A stretch of DNA of 64,000 nt from Podospora pseudoanserina (GCF_035222485.1 NC_085925.1:1364001-1428000), one strand, 5' to 3'. Counted from the first letter of the stretch, positions 11,119-23,816 are shown. Numbers and translations are program-made. Notes: generated by a model from the sequence alone, not told the origin.

Positions 11119-11538
11119 TATGGTTTTCGCCGTGATACTTGCCGCTTGCTCCTGATTGTCGGGGAATTTGAGGCTCTATACTGCTCTTAAGCGAAGATGG
11201 AACTTTACTCACGGCCGCCAGCCAAGGCTTCAGCCAAATTGAAAGTCCAGAGACCAGGAGCACATTGGACACCAGCCCCAGAGCGGCGGAAACCTCCTTC
11301 TTTGTTTTTGATAGAGCAATTTGTGTCTTAATCAGTATGTCTGTGGGGGTTGAGCCCCTTTATTCACCGTGCTCTTTCTGGCACAATCACTTCTTAACAA
11401 TCCTATCCCCAACACTCTACATTTTGTGGATCACCATTCCCGTCTCTCCAGCCGACGCATCATCAGTCACCCCCTTTTTTCTCACTCCTCTCCCATTTCA
11501 TCATCCTTATATAAATCCCCTTTTCTGCCATTATTTTT
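11119..11538. other. Intergenic, includes 5S upstream TATA
   Basis: No gene seen. TATATAAA near 11,507-11,514 lies about 29 bp before the 5S rRNA start, the position of the TATA element used by fungal 5S genes. Confidence 0.5.
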
Positions 11539-11657
11539 ACATACGACCATATCCAGCTAAGAACTCGGGATCCCGTCCGCTCTCCCCTAGATAAGCAGCT
11601 GAGAGCCGAACTAGTACTCAGGTGGGTGACCACTGGGTAATCCTCGGTGTTATATGT
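11539..11657 (+). rRNA. 5S ribosomal RNA gene (dispersed copy)
   Basis: The 119 bases begin ACATACGACCATA and include GGGATCCCGTCCGCTCT, CCGAACTAGTACTC, GGTGGGTGACCACTGGG and AATCCTCGGTGTTATATGT, matching the fungal 5S consensus from end to end. A T run (TTTTT) directly follows as a Pol III terminator, and a TATA element lies about 29 bp upstream. Filamentous ascomycetes carry 5S genes singly and scattered, as here. It differs from the second copy (38253-38372) at several positions, so one may be a variant type. Confidence 0.93.
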
Positions 11658-12167
11658 TTTTGCCTATTTTCTGGACTCCACTTGACTCCATCACTGAGTT
11701 GTGGCATACACCCCCAAGCCCCAGCCAATCCAGCTTAGAAGGGAGATAGTGGTTGGTTTGAGCCACTGCCATGGTGACTGTTACGTTTGGTTGGTGGTCA
11801 GAGAGTTATGCTTTGCCTGAAGGTTGGGTTAGGAAGGTGGTTAAGCTGGGCTGGGTGTAGGAGAGACTGAGACTTGATCCGAAAGGAATGTGCATCAGGA
11901 GGCTCGTAGATGTCAAGGCTATGTTACTTTTATATACTGAGCTTGTATCTGCTGGTTGATTGCATTTGTAGATCTGCTTAGAACACACCATAGCTGGGAA
12001 CAAATCCCTCCAGTTTCTTAGCTCTTACAGAGCTAAAGCAAACGTACGTCAGCCTTCAATATCCACTCATATCCTGATTTGACAATACTCCTAGCACCTC
12101 ATGCCCTATCAACATTAAACCAAAAAGCATTTTTCATGACATTATTCTTCGATAAATGACACCTCTC
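11658..12167. other. Intergenic, partly duplicated 5S flank
   Basis: The first 40 bases (TTGCCTATTTTCTGGACTCC onward, to about 11,693) also follow the 5S copy at 38 kb. The rest shows no gene; a 65-codon minus-strand frame at 11806-12003 has no support. Confidence 0.45.
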
Positions 12168-12536
12168 TTAGTGAGAAGGCAGGTTCCTACCGCCGTGCGG
12201 CGCGCTATGATGAGGCTCCCTATCCTTCCCACCACTCCGGCTGTACTTCTGTCCAATATCCTCCGGCAGCTGACCGCCCCCAGCACTGGTAACCTCCCCA
12301 AGATATGTGCTACCTAGAGCGTTATCCGAGATCCCCGAACCAAGACTGTTAGGCTTGTTCTCTCCAGCGTTGGATGGGACAACGTTGGGCTTTGCGGCGT
12401 CCTTTGGGACTAGAGAGTTTCCATGTTAGTAGTCAGTGGTTTAAAACACGAAAGAGAGGGTGGTTAACAAACCCTTTGTGCCGGTGGCGGCCATATCGGA
12501 GAGGTTACCTCCCTGGGGATGAGGGTCAGATGGCAT
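12168..12536 (-). CDS. Small hydrophilic protein of unknown function
   Basis: Two exons (12536-12473 and 12409-12168) separated by a 63 bp intron with GTTTGT donor, TACTAAC branch site and CTAG acceptor give 101 residues. The protein starts MPSDPHPQGGNLSDMAATG and ends PHHSAPHGGRNLPSH. It is rich in Gly, Ser, Pro, Asn and Lys, lacks a signal peptide, membrane segment and Cys, and looks disordered. The perfect intron signals and the codon-phase match support a real gene. I do not recognise the family; small hydrophilic stress-type proteins look like this, but that is only a resemblance. Confidence 0.6.
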
Positions 12537-13229
12537 GATGGGTTTGTTTGCTTAAGGTAGGTATCTGGTTGACGGTAATGTGGGCTTGGGAATGGGTTAT
12601 TGTTTGGTAGCAGAGCTGTTCGAATGCGTGGTGGTCAAATGGTGAAGTAGATGTTCGGTCATTGTTTATATGTGTTACAGTTGATGATGTCATATATGAC
12701 CTACCGAGAGGTGTCCCTTTACTCAGTGACATCACGATTGTCAAAGCCGTGCACTACCCAGTCATGAGAGTCGGTAATCAGCTCCCAAGTGATTCAATTG
12801 TCTCTTCTGTGTTGACCATATTTGAAAAGAAAAGGAAACTTGTTGCATCACTTCGTGGCATTATGTCGTGAAGAATAGGGGTTAGGGGTCAGCTAGAACT
12901 CAGGGGGAATGCAAGGGTTAGGGTGGACACATCTCTCTTTGCCTGACAACCAATGAATACCAGGTATGGCTCCTTTTCCCTCATGTATGTTGTGTGAGAG
13001 CAAATTATGAATATTTACCATTCTGACATGTGGTTTGAAGAGCCAATGACTTCGAATTGAGGCATCTATGGTCGCTGATCGGGAATCTGGATGCATGAAC
13101 CCCCTGAAGCAGCTATCCCAACGCCAAAACGGCCAAATGGGAAGATATTTGAAGGTCTAGATCTTGATTTATACATCTGTAAATCATCTGCACGCTCGTT
13201 CCTTGTAGCTGCTGACATGGTATGTGGTG
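12537..13229. other. Intergenic with telomere-like motifs
   Basis: No gene recognised. TAGGGGTTAGGGG near 12,871 and AAGGGTTAGGGTGG near 12,914 resemble short telobox sequences but are not an array. Confidence 0.4.
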
Positions 13230-13231
13230 TA

Positions 13232-15175
13232 GGTTGGATGACCAGGAAGTGGACCACATGTGGATCTGGTCCACCACCACCACACCAGCCACACAACCTT
13301 GTTGAGATTACCCCTGAATGCTCACACTGGCCACAACAAGACTAATATTGGGTCAATTTCTATGGGAGTTATACCAAAATGTAGCTCAATCACTGTTAGA
13401 GTCAGACATTGCATCTGCTTCTCGCTTGCGCCTGGTTTGAACCCGATAACGTGCGCTGCGCCGCACAGGCTGGGCTGGCTCTGGCTGCTCCACATCCTCC
13501 TTGGCTACCACTTCTTCCTCCACCACCCTCCCTTCAATGCGGGCCTCTTCCAGTTCACAGAGCCTCACAAACTTGGAATTCGAGTCTTCTCTATTCAACT
13601 TGCGCCTTTTTCCTGCTTCCTGGGCCTTCTGGGCGTTCTGTTGGTGCCTTGCCGCATCAGCTTTGTGGATGGATGCCTCAGATCCCAGTGTGAGTATAGT
13701 ACTGGTGAGAGTCCTTGCCGCAAGCCGTTTTCCGGCCGGTGTATGGTTCTTGAGTAGGTCCCTGACCTTCTTGGCCACCTGGGAATCCCCCACGGTATAG
13801 AAAGTAGGTGTTTTTGAAGAGAGATCCAAGGGCACCACAGGGACTATCACCTGGCTTAAAAAGAGCGGTTTGCGCTTACGTATGGGCCATAATCCTGTCC
13901 CACGCCAGCCGCCGGCAATATTTTCTTTCCTAAAGCCCTGCTTGCGGGCAAGGTCATACAGCCGGACCAAGTCGACCTTGCCGTTAGGCGTACAGTTAGT
14001 GAGGGCGTCGTTCACAGCCACAAGCCTCTTATACGCCTTCTTTACACTAGAAAAGCAGCCAATGTTAAGGGGTTGAAGGACGTGAGAGTAGTGGGGGGGC
14101 AGGAAAAGAAGGTAAATATTGCTCCTGTAGCACCGGATCATGAAGTCGTCAGTGGTATGTGAGCCATGGCCATTATAAATAAGAAGACGGGGTTCCGATG
14201 GATCCTTAGGTTCAGTCCTGGGTATAAAGACCTCTTTAAGCCAACCAACGGTAGGGTTATTGCTGATCCAGCCATTCTCTAATACAGCCACATACCAGTC
14301 CTTGTCCAATTGATCCTTAAACTATTGCTTTTAAAGGTTTTTGCCTTTAAAGATGACCCCGGGGGGGAGGACTCTCCCGTCTTGTAAGATATACTTAAGT
14401 ATGGTGGTCCAGGTCCTTCTTCCGTTCTATTTAATGTATATAGACTTCTTATCCCGCTTCGAAGACCTAATAACTAAGCCGGTTTCTCACTGGCCTTCCA
14501 TTATACCCACCTTATCGTGGTTATACCTGTGCCTAGGTTTAATCCAATTAACGGTGGAATATAGGTCAAAGAACTTATTGATATTCTCCGGGGTAGCTTC
14601 GTTGACTCTAGCGTAGTCAATTTTCTTTCTAACCTTTATTTTAATATCGGGATAACGGCCAATAAAGTGGGATACCCAGTGCTTGCCAAGGGGGTTAGGA
14701 TCGCCTTATTCAGCCAGTAAACTGGCCGCTAAAGCCTTCACATTGGCATGGGTGGGAGCGTAGCTAAGGCTTTCCTGACGAAGGATCTATTGAATAATGA
14801 GGTCTTCTTGGCCGTAAGAAAGTCGCTATTGGTTTTCATGGGCAAGGTTCCTTGGTAGGGTACCATCAATGCGGTGCTTCAGGGTGGAACGTGGAATCCC
14901 GTGCTTGTTGGACGCTTTTCGCTGGCTTATACCAGCGGCAATGTCTTTCTGGGCATTTTTAACATCCTCCTCGGTATATTTGGCCATTGGTGGGTACCTG
15001 GAGCAAAAGAAAGTAAAAGAAAACTTCATTTTTGGTCTCTGTGGGTGGAATATAAAGTGTGTGTTGATATCGGGGGGTCCAGGGTTGTGGAGGGTTTAAT
15101 GTGGGTAGATGGCTTGGGTAGTTCAAACCTACCTGGGCCACATCCATATGTGGTCCACTTCCTTGTCATCCAACC
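13232..15175 (-). mobile_element. Fot1/pogo-like DNA transposon, copy 1 (1.94 kb, near full length)
   Basis: Terminal inverted repeats of about 42 bp (left GGTTGGATGACCAGGAAGTG; right end its near-perfect inverse) are flanked by TA at 13230-13231 and 15176-15177. The 1.94 kb length and minus-strand coding fit Fot1-type pogo elements. An N-terminal psq/helix-turn-helix part starts at 14987 (MAKYTEEDVKNAQKDIAAG). The DDE endonuclease domain with its C-terminal tail occupies 14309-13386. The segment between them is not open. RIP-type C-to-T bias is present but mild. Confidence 0.9.
13386..14309 (-). pseudogene. Fot1-like transposase, DDE domain part
   Basis: This open stretch holds most of a DDE_1 (pogo superfamily) endonuclease: IYNGHGSHTTDDFM, then LLFLPPHYSHVLQPLNIGCF, then KQGFRKENIAGGWRGTGLWP, and a charged C-terminus with RRSARYRVQTRRKREAD. 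Working pogo transposases normally read LDGH and QPLDVGCF at the second and third catalytic Asp; both are Asn here, each explained by a single G-to-A change of the kind RIP makes. The N-terminal DNA-binding part lies upstream at 14987-14826 and is not continuous with this frame. The transposase should be inactive. Confidence 0.8.
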
Positions 15176-15177
15176 TA

Positions 15178-16091
15178 GTGGTCTTATAATCTTCTCAGCA
15201 TCGACCTGAGGAATAATGTTAGCACGCCGCTGGCCTACATCAGCGCACCTGGCCATGCCGTATGCTTCATAGAATGTGCGTACTGAAGAAAAGTAATAAG
15301 TTCAAATGTGTGGAAGTATCTTAGAAGATATTGGCCACTGGTGATTCATGCCCCTCCGTTGTTCTGCTCATTAATCTTGCTGGAAGGCTGTCACATGTCT
15401 GAAGAAGCTTGCCTTACGCCCCTTCTTCCAAAGGAGAAATAACACACCACCTTCCTTGACTGTTCAAGAAAGAGTGAATGAACCGTACCAAGATTGCTCT
15501 TTCCTATGTAACTGTCAGCATATGAATAAGGTGCACTGGGGCCACCTTCCGTCCTACTGGCGTGAAGCAAGATGAGGACGGGACAATAGCTATTTCCTTC
15601 CCAGCTGAAAATCCGTGTGATTTGGAGATGTACGTTGCCCTGGTAGATGCCTGTCAGAAATTGCTAGCTGTGTAGTGGTGACTCCTGTCGGGGTTAAACA
15701 GCACTTATTGACACCTATGAGCTTGAGCGTGCTCTAGGTCTTGGAAGGACGACTTATTGTCGCTTGGCTTGACAGAGGCTTTGGACCAGGGCACAACCTC
15801 GTCTAGAATAAACACCGAAGGGGCACAGAATTAAGGTATTCAAGTTGGAGAACACTTGAAGTCACGCTTGCTTTGAATGGACTGTTATCGATCAAGGAAA
15901 AAGTACCGGTAAATACACCCAAACCATTTCCTATCCAACTCCATGCCTGATAATCCGCACATTAAAGCAGTAGGTACTGTTACAACCTTGGAGTCCCATG
16001 AAATCATCTCATCCGTCACTTGGGCTTATCCAACCAAGCACCCAACTGGGCAGGTGACTCTCCCTTCAAATCCCCCTTACTCCATCAACCT
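15178..16091. other. Intergenic, no gene seen
   Basis: No recognised coding sequence, RNA or repeat in this 0.9 kb stretch next to the transposon. Confidence 0.4.
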
Positions 16092-16664
16092 CTAATTAGA
16101 GCACAGAACCACCGCCGCCACCAGGGCACCCAGCGCCAAAAACACATTCTGATGCTTCTCTTTCTTCTTCCGCCTCCTCCTCTCCTCCTCCTCCCGTTCC
16201 TCTTCCCACCTCCTAGCTTCATACTCTGACCTTCCCCCATAGCCCCCCCTGGGATAAGACTTTTCATGAGGATGATGAACTGTGTACTCCTCTACACTCT
16301 CCACATCACCGTCATCATCATAGTAATTCCGCGCCCTTGTAACCGTGGTGTGTTGATGGTGGCGGGGGTGATGATCAGATGGTAATGGCCTCCGGAGGAC
16401 AACAGCCTGGCTCTCATCGTACGTGGGAGGAGGGGTGGCATCCGAACAGCAGCAGGTGGAAGGGCAGGTGGAGCATGATGATACAGAAGGGGAGGGTGAG
16501 CGCCGGCGAGGGCGGTCACGGCGTCTGTGTGATGATCGCCGGGGATGATGGTCGCGATAATCGCGATCATAATCGCGAGCATAATCCCGCTCCCGCTCCC
16601 GCTCGCGGTCATATCGCCGCCGTGGTCGGGAGGAAGAAGAGTCTGAGTAGGTTGATTCAGGCAT
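16092..16664 (-). CDS. Arg-rich protein with C-terminal membrane anchor, unknown function
   Basis: A single exon of 190 residues starts at MPESTYSDSSSSRPRRRYD. It has a strongly repetitive RE/RD/YDRD region (residues about 15-50), an RS-rich part, a Cys cluster (CSTCPSTCCC) followed by PPPTYDESQ, then an acidic Tyr-rich segment, and a highly charged EEERRRRKKKEK block. It ends with a hydrophobic stretch, NVFLALGALVAAVVLC, four residues from the end. That layout suggests a tail-anchored membrane protein facing the cytosol. Longer upstream reading in the same frame lacks a better start. I do not recognise the family. Confidence 0.65.
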   Translation of the reverse strand: MPESTYSDSSSSRPRRRYDRERERERDYARDYDRDYRDHHPRRSSHRRRDRPRRRSPSPSVSSCSTCPSTCCCSDATPPPTYDESQAVVLRRPLPSDHHPRHHQHTTVTRARNYYDDDGDVESVEEYTVHHPHEKSYPRGGYGGRSEYEARRWEEEREEEERRRRKKKEKHQNVFLALGALVAAVVLCSN

Positions 16665-17855
16665 CCTTCTGGTCGGTTTGTGTTGTAAAGTGATGACGGT
16701 CTCACAAGAAGAACTGATTCTGGGTAAATGTTGGATGGTTTTATGAGACAAGATGTATTTTTGGAGTTGTGAAAAAGGAAGGATCACAAGTTTTGGAAAC
16801 GCGAAAGGATTCGCAACTGACAAATGTATATGGCAATGCCAGCCGTTGACTGTGACTGGTTGGCTGGTTGGTTGGTAAATCCGAAGATCGCCACTCAAAC
16901 TCACCGAGGTCGAGTGATTGAGCACCAAGTTCAAGTAGGTGGTATTCAAGCAGGCAGATGAGAGAGCCTTAGAGCCTCAATTCTGCAATTGGAAAAAGTG
17001 CACAACTGCGCAAGCCCACCCTTTTCTCATTTACCGTGTTACTCACCTTCGACTTCCCTGGCTGACTGGCTTGTCTGTCACAGCCAAGAAGGTGAAACCA
17101 ACACTTTGCGATGAGCGGGAGGCCCAGAGCCTCGCCGCGCAATCAATGGCTGCATGCCGCCCTCTTTCCTCGGGCGATGCGGCTCAGTTACTGTGCAGCA
17201 AGCAGCCATTCACCATATGTCTCAACATACTTAGCAGAAGACAAGGCAGGTAGCCACCGTCTCTTTCACCGCCCACCACCTCAGACGAGAATGACACTTT
17301 GTTGCCTGACTGCCTCGCGAGGCCGCCATGCGAACAACCCTCACCTCCTCCAGTTCAAAAGTCGGAGAGCGATCGCTAGGGAAAAGACAACACCCCGGAT
17401 AACAACAACGGGAATGCGGGCGGGGGGGTGCCGTACGCCTGTACGTTGAAAAAAGAATGAAGACGTATCTGAACCCCTGCTGGGTTGGGGGTCGTCAACG
17501 TCCTCCGGCAGTTGAGACGATCACCGTTAGGGAAATCACCACCGGTCTTCCAGGGGTGGGTGGAGGCCAAGCGGCTCACATGGATCATCAACACCACCAC
17601 CACAATGTTGGCCAAACCCTGGCTATCTCAGCGGGTAACGGGCCTCAATCTGAACAAAAGAAGCGGGGCAGATGGTATCACAAGAACAAGGTCCCGGTTT
17701 TCGGGCCCTCACCGCATCTCTCAATGCTGCTGCTGTCCGCCCGCCCCGCCCGACCGCCATGCTGCCCTCCGGAGTGGGTTTGCGTTGCTATGTGTACAAT
17801 CGCCCAAACCGCCCAAAAACCCAATTCTCTCTCTACTTTCTCACCAAAACCAATG

Positions 17856-17878
17856 AAAAAAAAAAAAAAAAAAAAAAA
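17856..17878 (+). repeat. Poly-A tract (23 A)
   Basis: Uninterrupted run of 23 adenines. A second run of 17 lies at 18570-18586. Confidence 0.9.
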
Positions 17879-18958
17879 GAGGCGGTGTCAAAGCGGAGCA
17901 TTAGGTTCATCTTTCATTTTTATTTTACCTCGCTTTGTATCGGGCACTTTTGGACTTTGGCATCGTCGTGTCTTGGCTCCAGACCATTAACTATCTAGTA
18001 CCTAAGGTGTACCTACCCCTCCATTCCCATCCCAACTCCGTCCCTCCCGCCCCCTCCCCGAATGGTACATGCCATGTGGTGGATTGGTGATGATGTGTGT
18101 GTGAACAATACTGGTGGAGTATCACAACAGGTCGATATTATCATGTCATCCAACATGATCGCGACCTGACTTTCCCCCACCCTCTCTCTTGCCGTGGGGT
18201 TGGTTGGGTTCAGGTAACCCCACCATCTGCGCGATCGCAAGACGAAAAATATCGCGATGAGACAGAGACATTGCCAGGTGCCTAGGGTGACATTTTTTGT
18301 GTGAGCTCTCACGGCATGAGCTTCTGAGTTGAGTTTTGTCTTTCCGAGCCAGTGAGATCAGATCTATCCCTCATGCGGTGGGATATGTCTCGCATAGATA
18401 TGCCCACGATATCCAGGAGGGAAGACATGTAGATAACCGAACCTACCTAACCTGTCCGGTCAAACTCACACCGACAGGGCACGTGGTAGATCTCGAGACA
18501 ACAACTGCATACAAGACACACACATCCCCAAATGCTGTAGTAAGGAGATCCAGTTGAATCCGGTCACACAAAAAAAAAAAAAAAAACCACCGCCTTCCAG
18601 TACCTGCAACGGCGCGTATCGGCTACCTGCTGCATCAAACACAACCGGAGGAGGGGGGCACTCATGAGCCTTAACTCTGCATGTCCTTTTTGGAGCCTTT
18701 GGGGACCCCTACCCTACCCGGTGAAGAGGGGAGCCCGGCAGTTGCAAGACCACGTTGCTATTTGTTGAAGACTGCGCCGCGAGGTCTGGCCATCTTTGTC
18801 GACCCTGGCCTTGCTGTGCCTCACTCGAGATGTCGTGGGACAAAAGGCTTACACCGTATCTGTCCGTGGGGGAAATGATGTAGACCTGCTGCATCTTCGT
18901 CCGAGAGATCAAAGACAACACAGAGGTGGTAATACTATCACACCCTAGATTGTGTACG

Positions 18959-18959
<1 letters not shown>

Positions 18960-18989
<30 letters not shown>
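18960..18989 (+). repeat. (TG)15 microsatellite
   Basis: About 15 perfect TG repeats, in the gene-poor region upstream of the RGS gene. Confidence 0.9.
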
Positions 18990-18992
<3 letters not shown>

Positions 18993-21900
18993 GCGTGCCA
19001 CTACACCAGATCTGGCTGTTGTGAAGTCTGGCCAGACCTTTTGTTCAACTTCAGACTCAGAAGGGGGCTTCCCGTTGAGGTATAACCCATGATCCCATCC
19101 ACCACTCGAACCATTTCTCTCGGTGCGGATTCCTGTCATGCTTTCTTTTTCCCTCGCCTACCCAACCATGACCGGTATATCCGGCCGAGGAACCGCCCCC
19201 CCCCCCCTTACCTCACTGTCGGGACAACATCTCGGGACTCCCCTAGCCCCTCACAAACTTGCAAGCTCGTCATTGTTTTTTTCAGCCTCAAATTTGCCTC
19301 CCTTGTGGAGTACATACGGCGCAAAGCTCGGTTGTGAAAGGAGTTAAGCCAGCATCAATGCGTGTGCGGCTGACCAGGAGAAGTTTTCCAGAAGAGTCTG
19401 GGTCCTTGGTCGTTGAGAATGGAGTTCGGTTAGAGTTGTCAAAGTCTCAGCTCGTCCCATAACACTTTCCGGGTGAATTGGCCGAGATGGTGGGGTACGG
19501 AGGTTCCGGTCCTTTTGTTCTTTTCTTTTTCAGCCTTGGGGAGACGAAACTCATGATCTGATCTGGGGTCATCCATCTAGTAGGAAAAGAAAAACACAAC
19601 GTGTGTGATAAGCTTGGCGGGGATAGACTGGTTACGCTGGTTGGTGGATGGTGTTTGTTGGTCAGTATGGTCTGATGAGGGATAGAGACGGATTCTGACT
19701 GTCTCGGTTGTTCTGGACTCTTTGAACCTTGTTGTCTACGAGATATATTCGTGAACGGGTTGTACGCAGTATGTAGGTCTGATGCAGGTCTTCTCAAAGC
19801 AGCGAAGCCCGCATAATCGGACGAGGCGGCTGGGTATAATGGAACGGACCAATTGTTTGCGCATATGCTGTGTGTCCTCTCTTCTTGTTTATATTGAACG
19901 ATATGTCAATGCCGATGGTTCCACCAGCCTGGAACAGATTTTGTCGCCGCCCGCGAGTGTGATGTTGTTACCAACAAGACAGACACAGGAGAATGCTGTA
20001 TCTTGACTGGTCGGTTGGGCGATCGGGCTATGCGATTGGAACCTCATGGCTGGCCACGCGCCACTTGGCAGGGGATCTTCCCGGCTGTCTGCCATGTGGT
20101 TGATGAGGGGGGGCCGGCCAGAAAGGAAAAGGGCTGGGAAAGGGGCACAGTTGCGATGCCGCTTTACCCCTGCTTTTGTTGGAGGACGATGGGAGGAGAT
20201 TGAGTAGAGTTCCTGATGTGAGCAGATGCTGTGTGGTTCTCGATTTGTCATCAACGTAAAGTTGGGCGGGAGTCTCCCAAGCCATGTTACCGCAAGGTCA
20301 ATGATGATGGCAGTGTAGCCTCGTCGTTGTCAATTGTTGCGGACCCCCCCTGGCCTGCACGTGGCATCCAGGTGCGGCTGCGGGGGGTTGTCGCGCGTGA
20401 AAGTTATCTGTTTTCTGCCGCCGTCGTCTCTTCCTCCTCTCCTCAGGTTGGTTGAGTGGCTCCACTCAGACGGCCAAGCTTGGAGGGTGAGCACAAAAAC
20501 CACGTGGCGTGGTCCCGCACAAAGTACCGGTACATTGCACCGCTGTGCCCGCTGTTCTCGTCCAAGATTACAGGGAGCGAACGCCTTCTGAAGAAAAAAA
20601 ACACCCCTCTTCGTGCGTGTGAAGACAACCCCGTCTCCCCGGCCTTCCAGGTTGTGTTTCCACTGGGCATGAGGGAGCATTTCTCGCCATCATCGACACC
20701 TAGGCCCAAAATGGTGTAATTCAAAAGCATAGAGATCGCTTGTTGCATCGCATCATTTCGATTTCGAGAAGAAAAGGCTTCTTTTTCCCATGGGGGTGAC
20801 GATCTGCCAAGTGGTGCTGTTGCCGCCAGTAGATTAATTGACTAGATGGATGCGGTGTTGGTGCTCACCTTCACTACGGTAGAGTCGCATCACTGCTATT
20901 GCCGTTGAAAGTCCGTAGCCGCTCCAATTGAAGACGCGACAGCGGTAAAGTGGTCGGGAACCGCATCCCGGAATGGGGACGGTGAGGGAAGCATGAACCT
21001 GCAGCATCAGCCCAGAGCTGGTTGATGAATCATGAAGCTGTGCATCAGTCCCTGAAGAGAGTTTTTTCTGCTCCTGCTGGCTTGGGTAAAGATCGTCAGT
21101 TGCCTAGCGGTTTCGCACGCTGGACGCAATGGCTGCATCGCAAGCTTCGAAATCGGAGACTTGAAAATGGCGGTATGAACTGTGAGAGCAAGGGTATCAT
21201 GACCATTCAAAAGGCAGTCGTTCTCGCAGTCACACCGATTCTGCAGTTTTTTACTGTGAATTCTCAGATTCTGTCAGTTTGTTCTCGTCGACCTTTTCGT
21301 TGGAATTTGACGACTGTCCAGATACGATCAGCAGGATGCCGTGACCCCTGGCCGATATTCCCCGCACAATCTGACGTACATACAACATGGCAACCTGCAA
21401 GGAGCTCCGAGGAGGGCAAAAAAAAAAACGTGGAATTTTTCTCGTTTCTTTTTAGAAAACGGAGATCCGATGGCTGGGTGCACGATGTGATTGTGCCAGC
21501 AGCGAACGCCACCGTCTATCGACAACCCAACAACTTGTACCGAGATGATGGACCATCGAGCGATGGGGCCAACAAGACACCCCACGGAGTTGCTGATAAC
21601 ATTTCCCCTCACGTGGTGGTTCGGAGTGGAGGTTGAGCAACCGATCAACCGAGAGCCTCCACTGAGGGCTGTATCAGATCATGAGCGATTGCAGCGATGG
21701 CCCTGCCGTTGAAGCTCCCCTCTCCCTTCACTATCTCGGAGCGTCCGAAATTTCCTCTTTTGCCAGTTATTCCACTCTCTCAAATTCGAAACTGACTATT
21801 ACGTCACCTCAACTGCTTATCGCTGTTGACAGGTCGAGATTCGGAGAGTTTGACAGCGGGGACCTGAATTGAGGCTGCGAAACAGTGGTTCGGCTTGGCT

Positions 21901-23816
21901 GTTATGTCTGTGAAAAAAAGAAACAGAAAGCTTCACCATTAACCCTAGACTTCTTCTTTCACACAAAATGTCATAATTATGCGGCTTATTGCATCGGCAT
22001 TCTCTCATCGTCCTAGATAGATATATATATACCTTAAGGTACCGTCTTAGCGAGGATACAACCCCAGAGTGGGTCGCAAGAGTTGGACATGCGAAACACA
22101 GTCGCCGTTCACTTTTCCATCGTCCACTAAGGACTTAAAGGAATGAGCCCTACCAGCGAGCCTGGCCGTTTCTCTCGCAAGTTATGCCGGAAAAGACGAG
22201 GTAATCGCCGAAACTACACGGAGCCCACGTGTGCTGCATCATCGCGGGAGAGCTTCGTCAATGTTTTTGAAACCTGCCACGGCGGAGCGAAGCTTTTGGA
22301 ACAGAGCCCCTAGAAGCCCACATTCATGCGTTGCAAAAACCTTACGAGAGATACGACTGCTCAGAGAAAAAAATGTGATATACGTAGTGAGAACAACAGT
22401 AAGGAAGCGCAGAGGCGTGGGGTTTGGAACCAGCCCGCAGATCAGTCATGGCTTTCCTGTCTTCCAATAATAACTGTTTCCAAAACTGGCGATCATATTC
22501 TGGCGTTGCACAATGGTGGGAGAATGAAGAAACGCACGGTCAGCAGAGAAACGGGCGACGACATGCAACGAAGCACCTCACGGAGAGTCAATGGTGTTCA
22601 GATGGGTTTTCCCGTTGTTGGGATGAAAGCTGGCGGTAGGTAGTGGGGTGGCTGGCTGGTGGTGACCTAAAAGAGGAGGGCGGTGGATGGATTACGAGAA
22701 GGTTTGTCCCTCTGCCAATTGTTGCGCTCTCGCTGGTGTCTGCTGAAAATTGTGACCCTCAATCAGATGGGGCCCTTCTCCCACTGTCTGGTTCCACCCA
22801 GTGAGGGGTGCTTCTTGTTCCAAACGGGCTAGGCTGTGTCTGATACCCCTGCAAAAGAGGAACCCTGTAAGCCATGTGCCTTGTTCGGCATAGCATTCGC
22901 TCCACCACATGGCTCCTGTGCTTCCCGCACCCTGCCCGTTCACTCGCTGCTCCCCTCGGCGCTCCGTCACCGCGGTCACCGCCCACAGTTTTTTTTCAAG
23001 CCACCGCCTTGCGAGGTGGGGGGGAAAAACCAGAAGGGAAACCGCCACATGAAGGTCGGCGGTAGCACTGCAAGTGGCGGTCGTCATTCAACGAGAAAAA
23101 AAAGAATGGGAGCGACTGGAAGGGCCGAGTTCCACGCGACTGCAGCTCGCTTGGGGGGAGGAGCGGGTACACCTTCATGCTGCAACGCCGTTGATGGTAT
23201 TCCTGGGCCTCCTCCACAAAGCGGTAAGAAGGGCTGCGGTGTCTGACCTGGGGGAGGGGAGGGCTACGTCCAAGTTTTATATCTTGATATTGCAGTTGGT
23301 TGGTTGATGGCAGTTTCCGACCTAACCCAGCGCTACATCCGGGGCTGGTGAGATGCTGAAACACGGCCATGCGCTGGGATTTGAGCTGTAATATCAGCCA
23401 CTTTTACCTGGCAAGCAAGCACCAAGTGAAAGGGGCACCGTGTTCACGGCGTCCGGCGTCCGGCGTCCGGAAAACAAACAAAGAAAGGACAGCCCAAGTT
23501 TCGCTAAACGGCAAGCGGCAGAGGCGGGCAGGAAGAGAGAGGGAGAAGAAGGAGAAGGTGAGGTGAGGGTACCTTGGCCAGTCGCTTGGCTTGGCTCTTG
23601 GGTACCTGTACATGACTTGGCGAGAGGTATTCCGCACTGCACCCACCTGGCCATGGGCCAAGAGTCCATAGCCCACCCCATGCACCCACGCTATTTTGTC
23701 TTGACCCCTCGAGCCCTCTTTTTATTTGAACCAGCCAGTCCCGCCGCGGCACGCACACCCTTCCCATAGAATATTCCACCGATTGCTTGCAATGTGTACG
23801 TAGCTGCTGCTAGTAG

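Larger units (their letters stand above)
16665..23816. other. 7.1 kb gene-poor region upstream of the flbA homologue
   Basis: No open frame here looks like a protein gene: all are short and of odd composition. It contains poly-A tracts (17856-17878 and 18570-18586), a (TG)n run (18960-18989), a C12 run (19196-19207) and CT/GA-rich stretches. Base composition is normal, so it is not RIP-decayed repeat DNA. The likely content is a long regulatory region and 5' leader of the RGS gene to the right, or an unannotated noncoding RNA; both are inference. Confidence 0.4.

Noticed and set aside
15178-16091. Further Fot1-like fragments beside copy 1
   Set aside because: No terminal repeat or transposase-like sequence seen outside 13232-15175.
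21022-21636. Long open frame of about 200 codons in the gene-poor region
   Set aside because: No ATG at the frame's beginning that fits, low protein-like composition, no motif, no intron signals supporting it.
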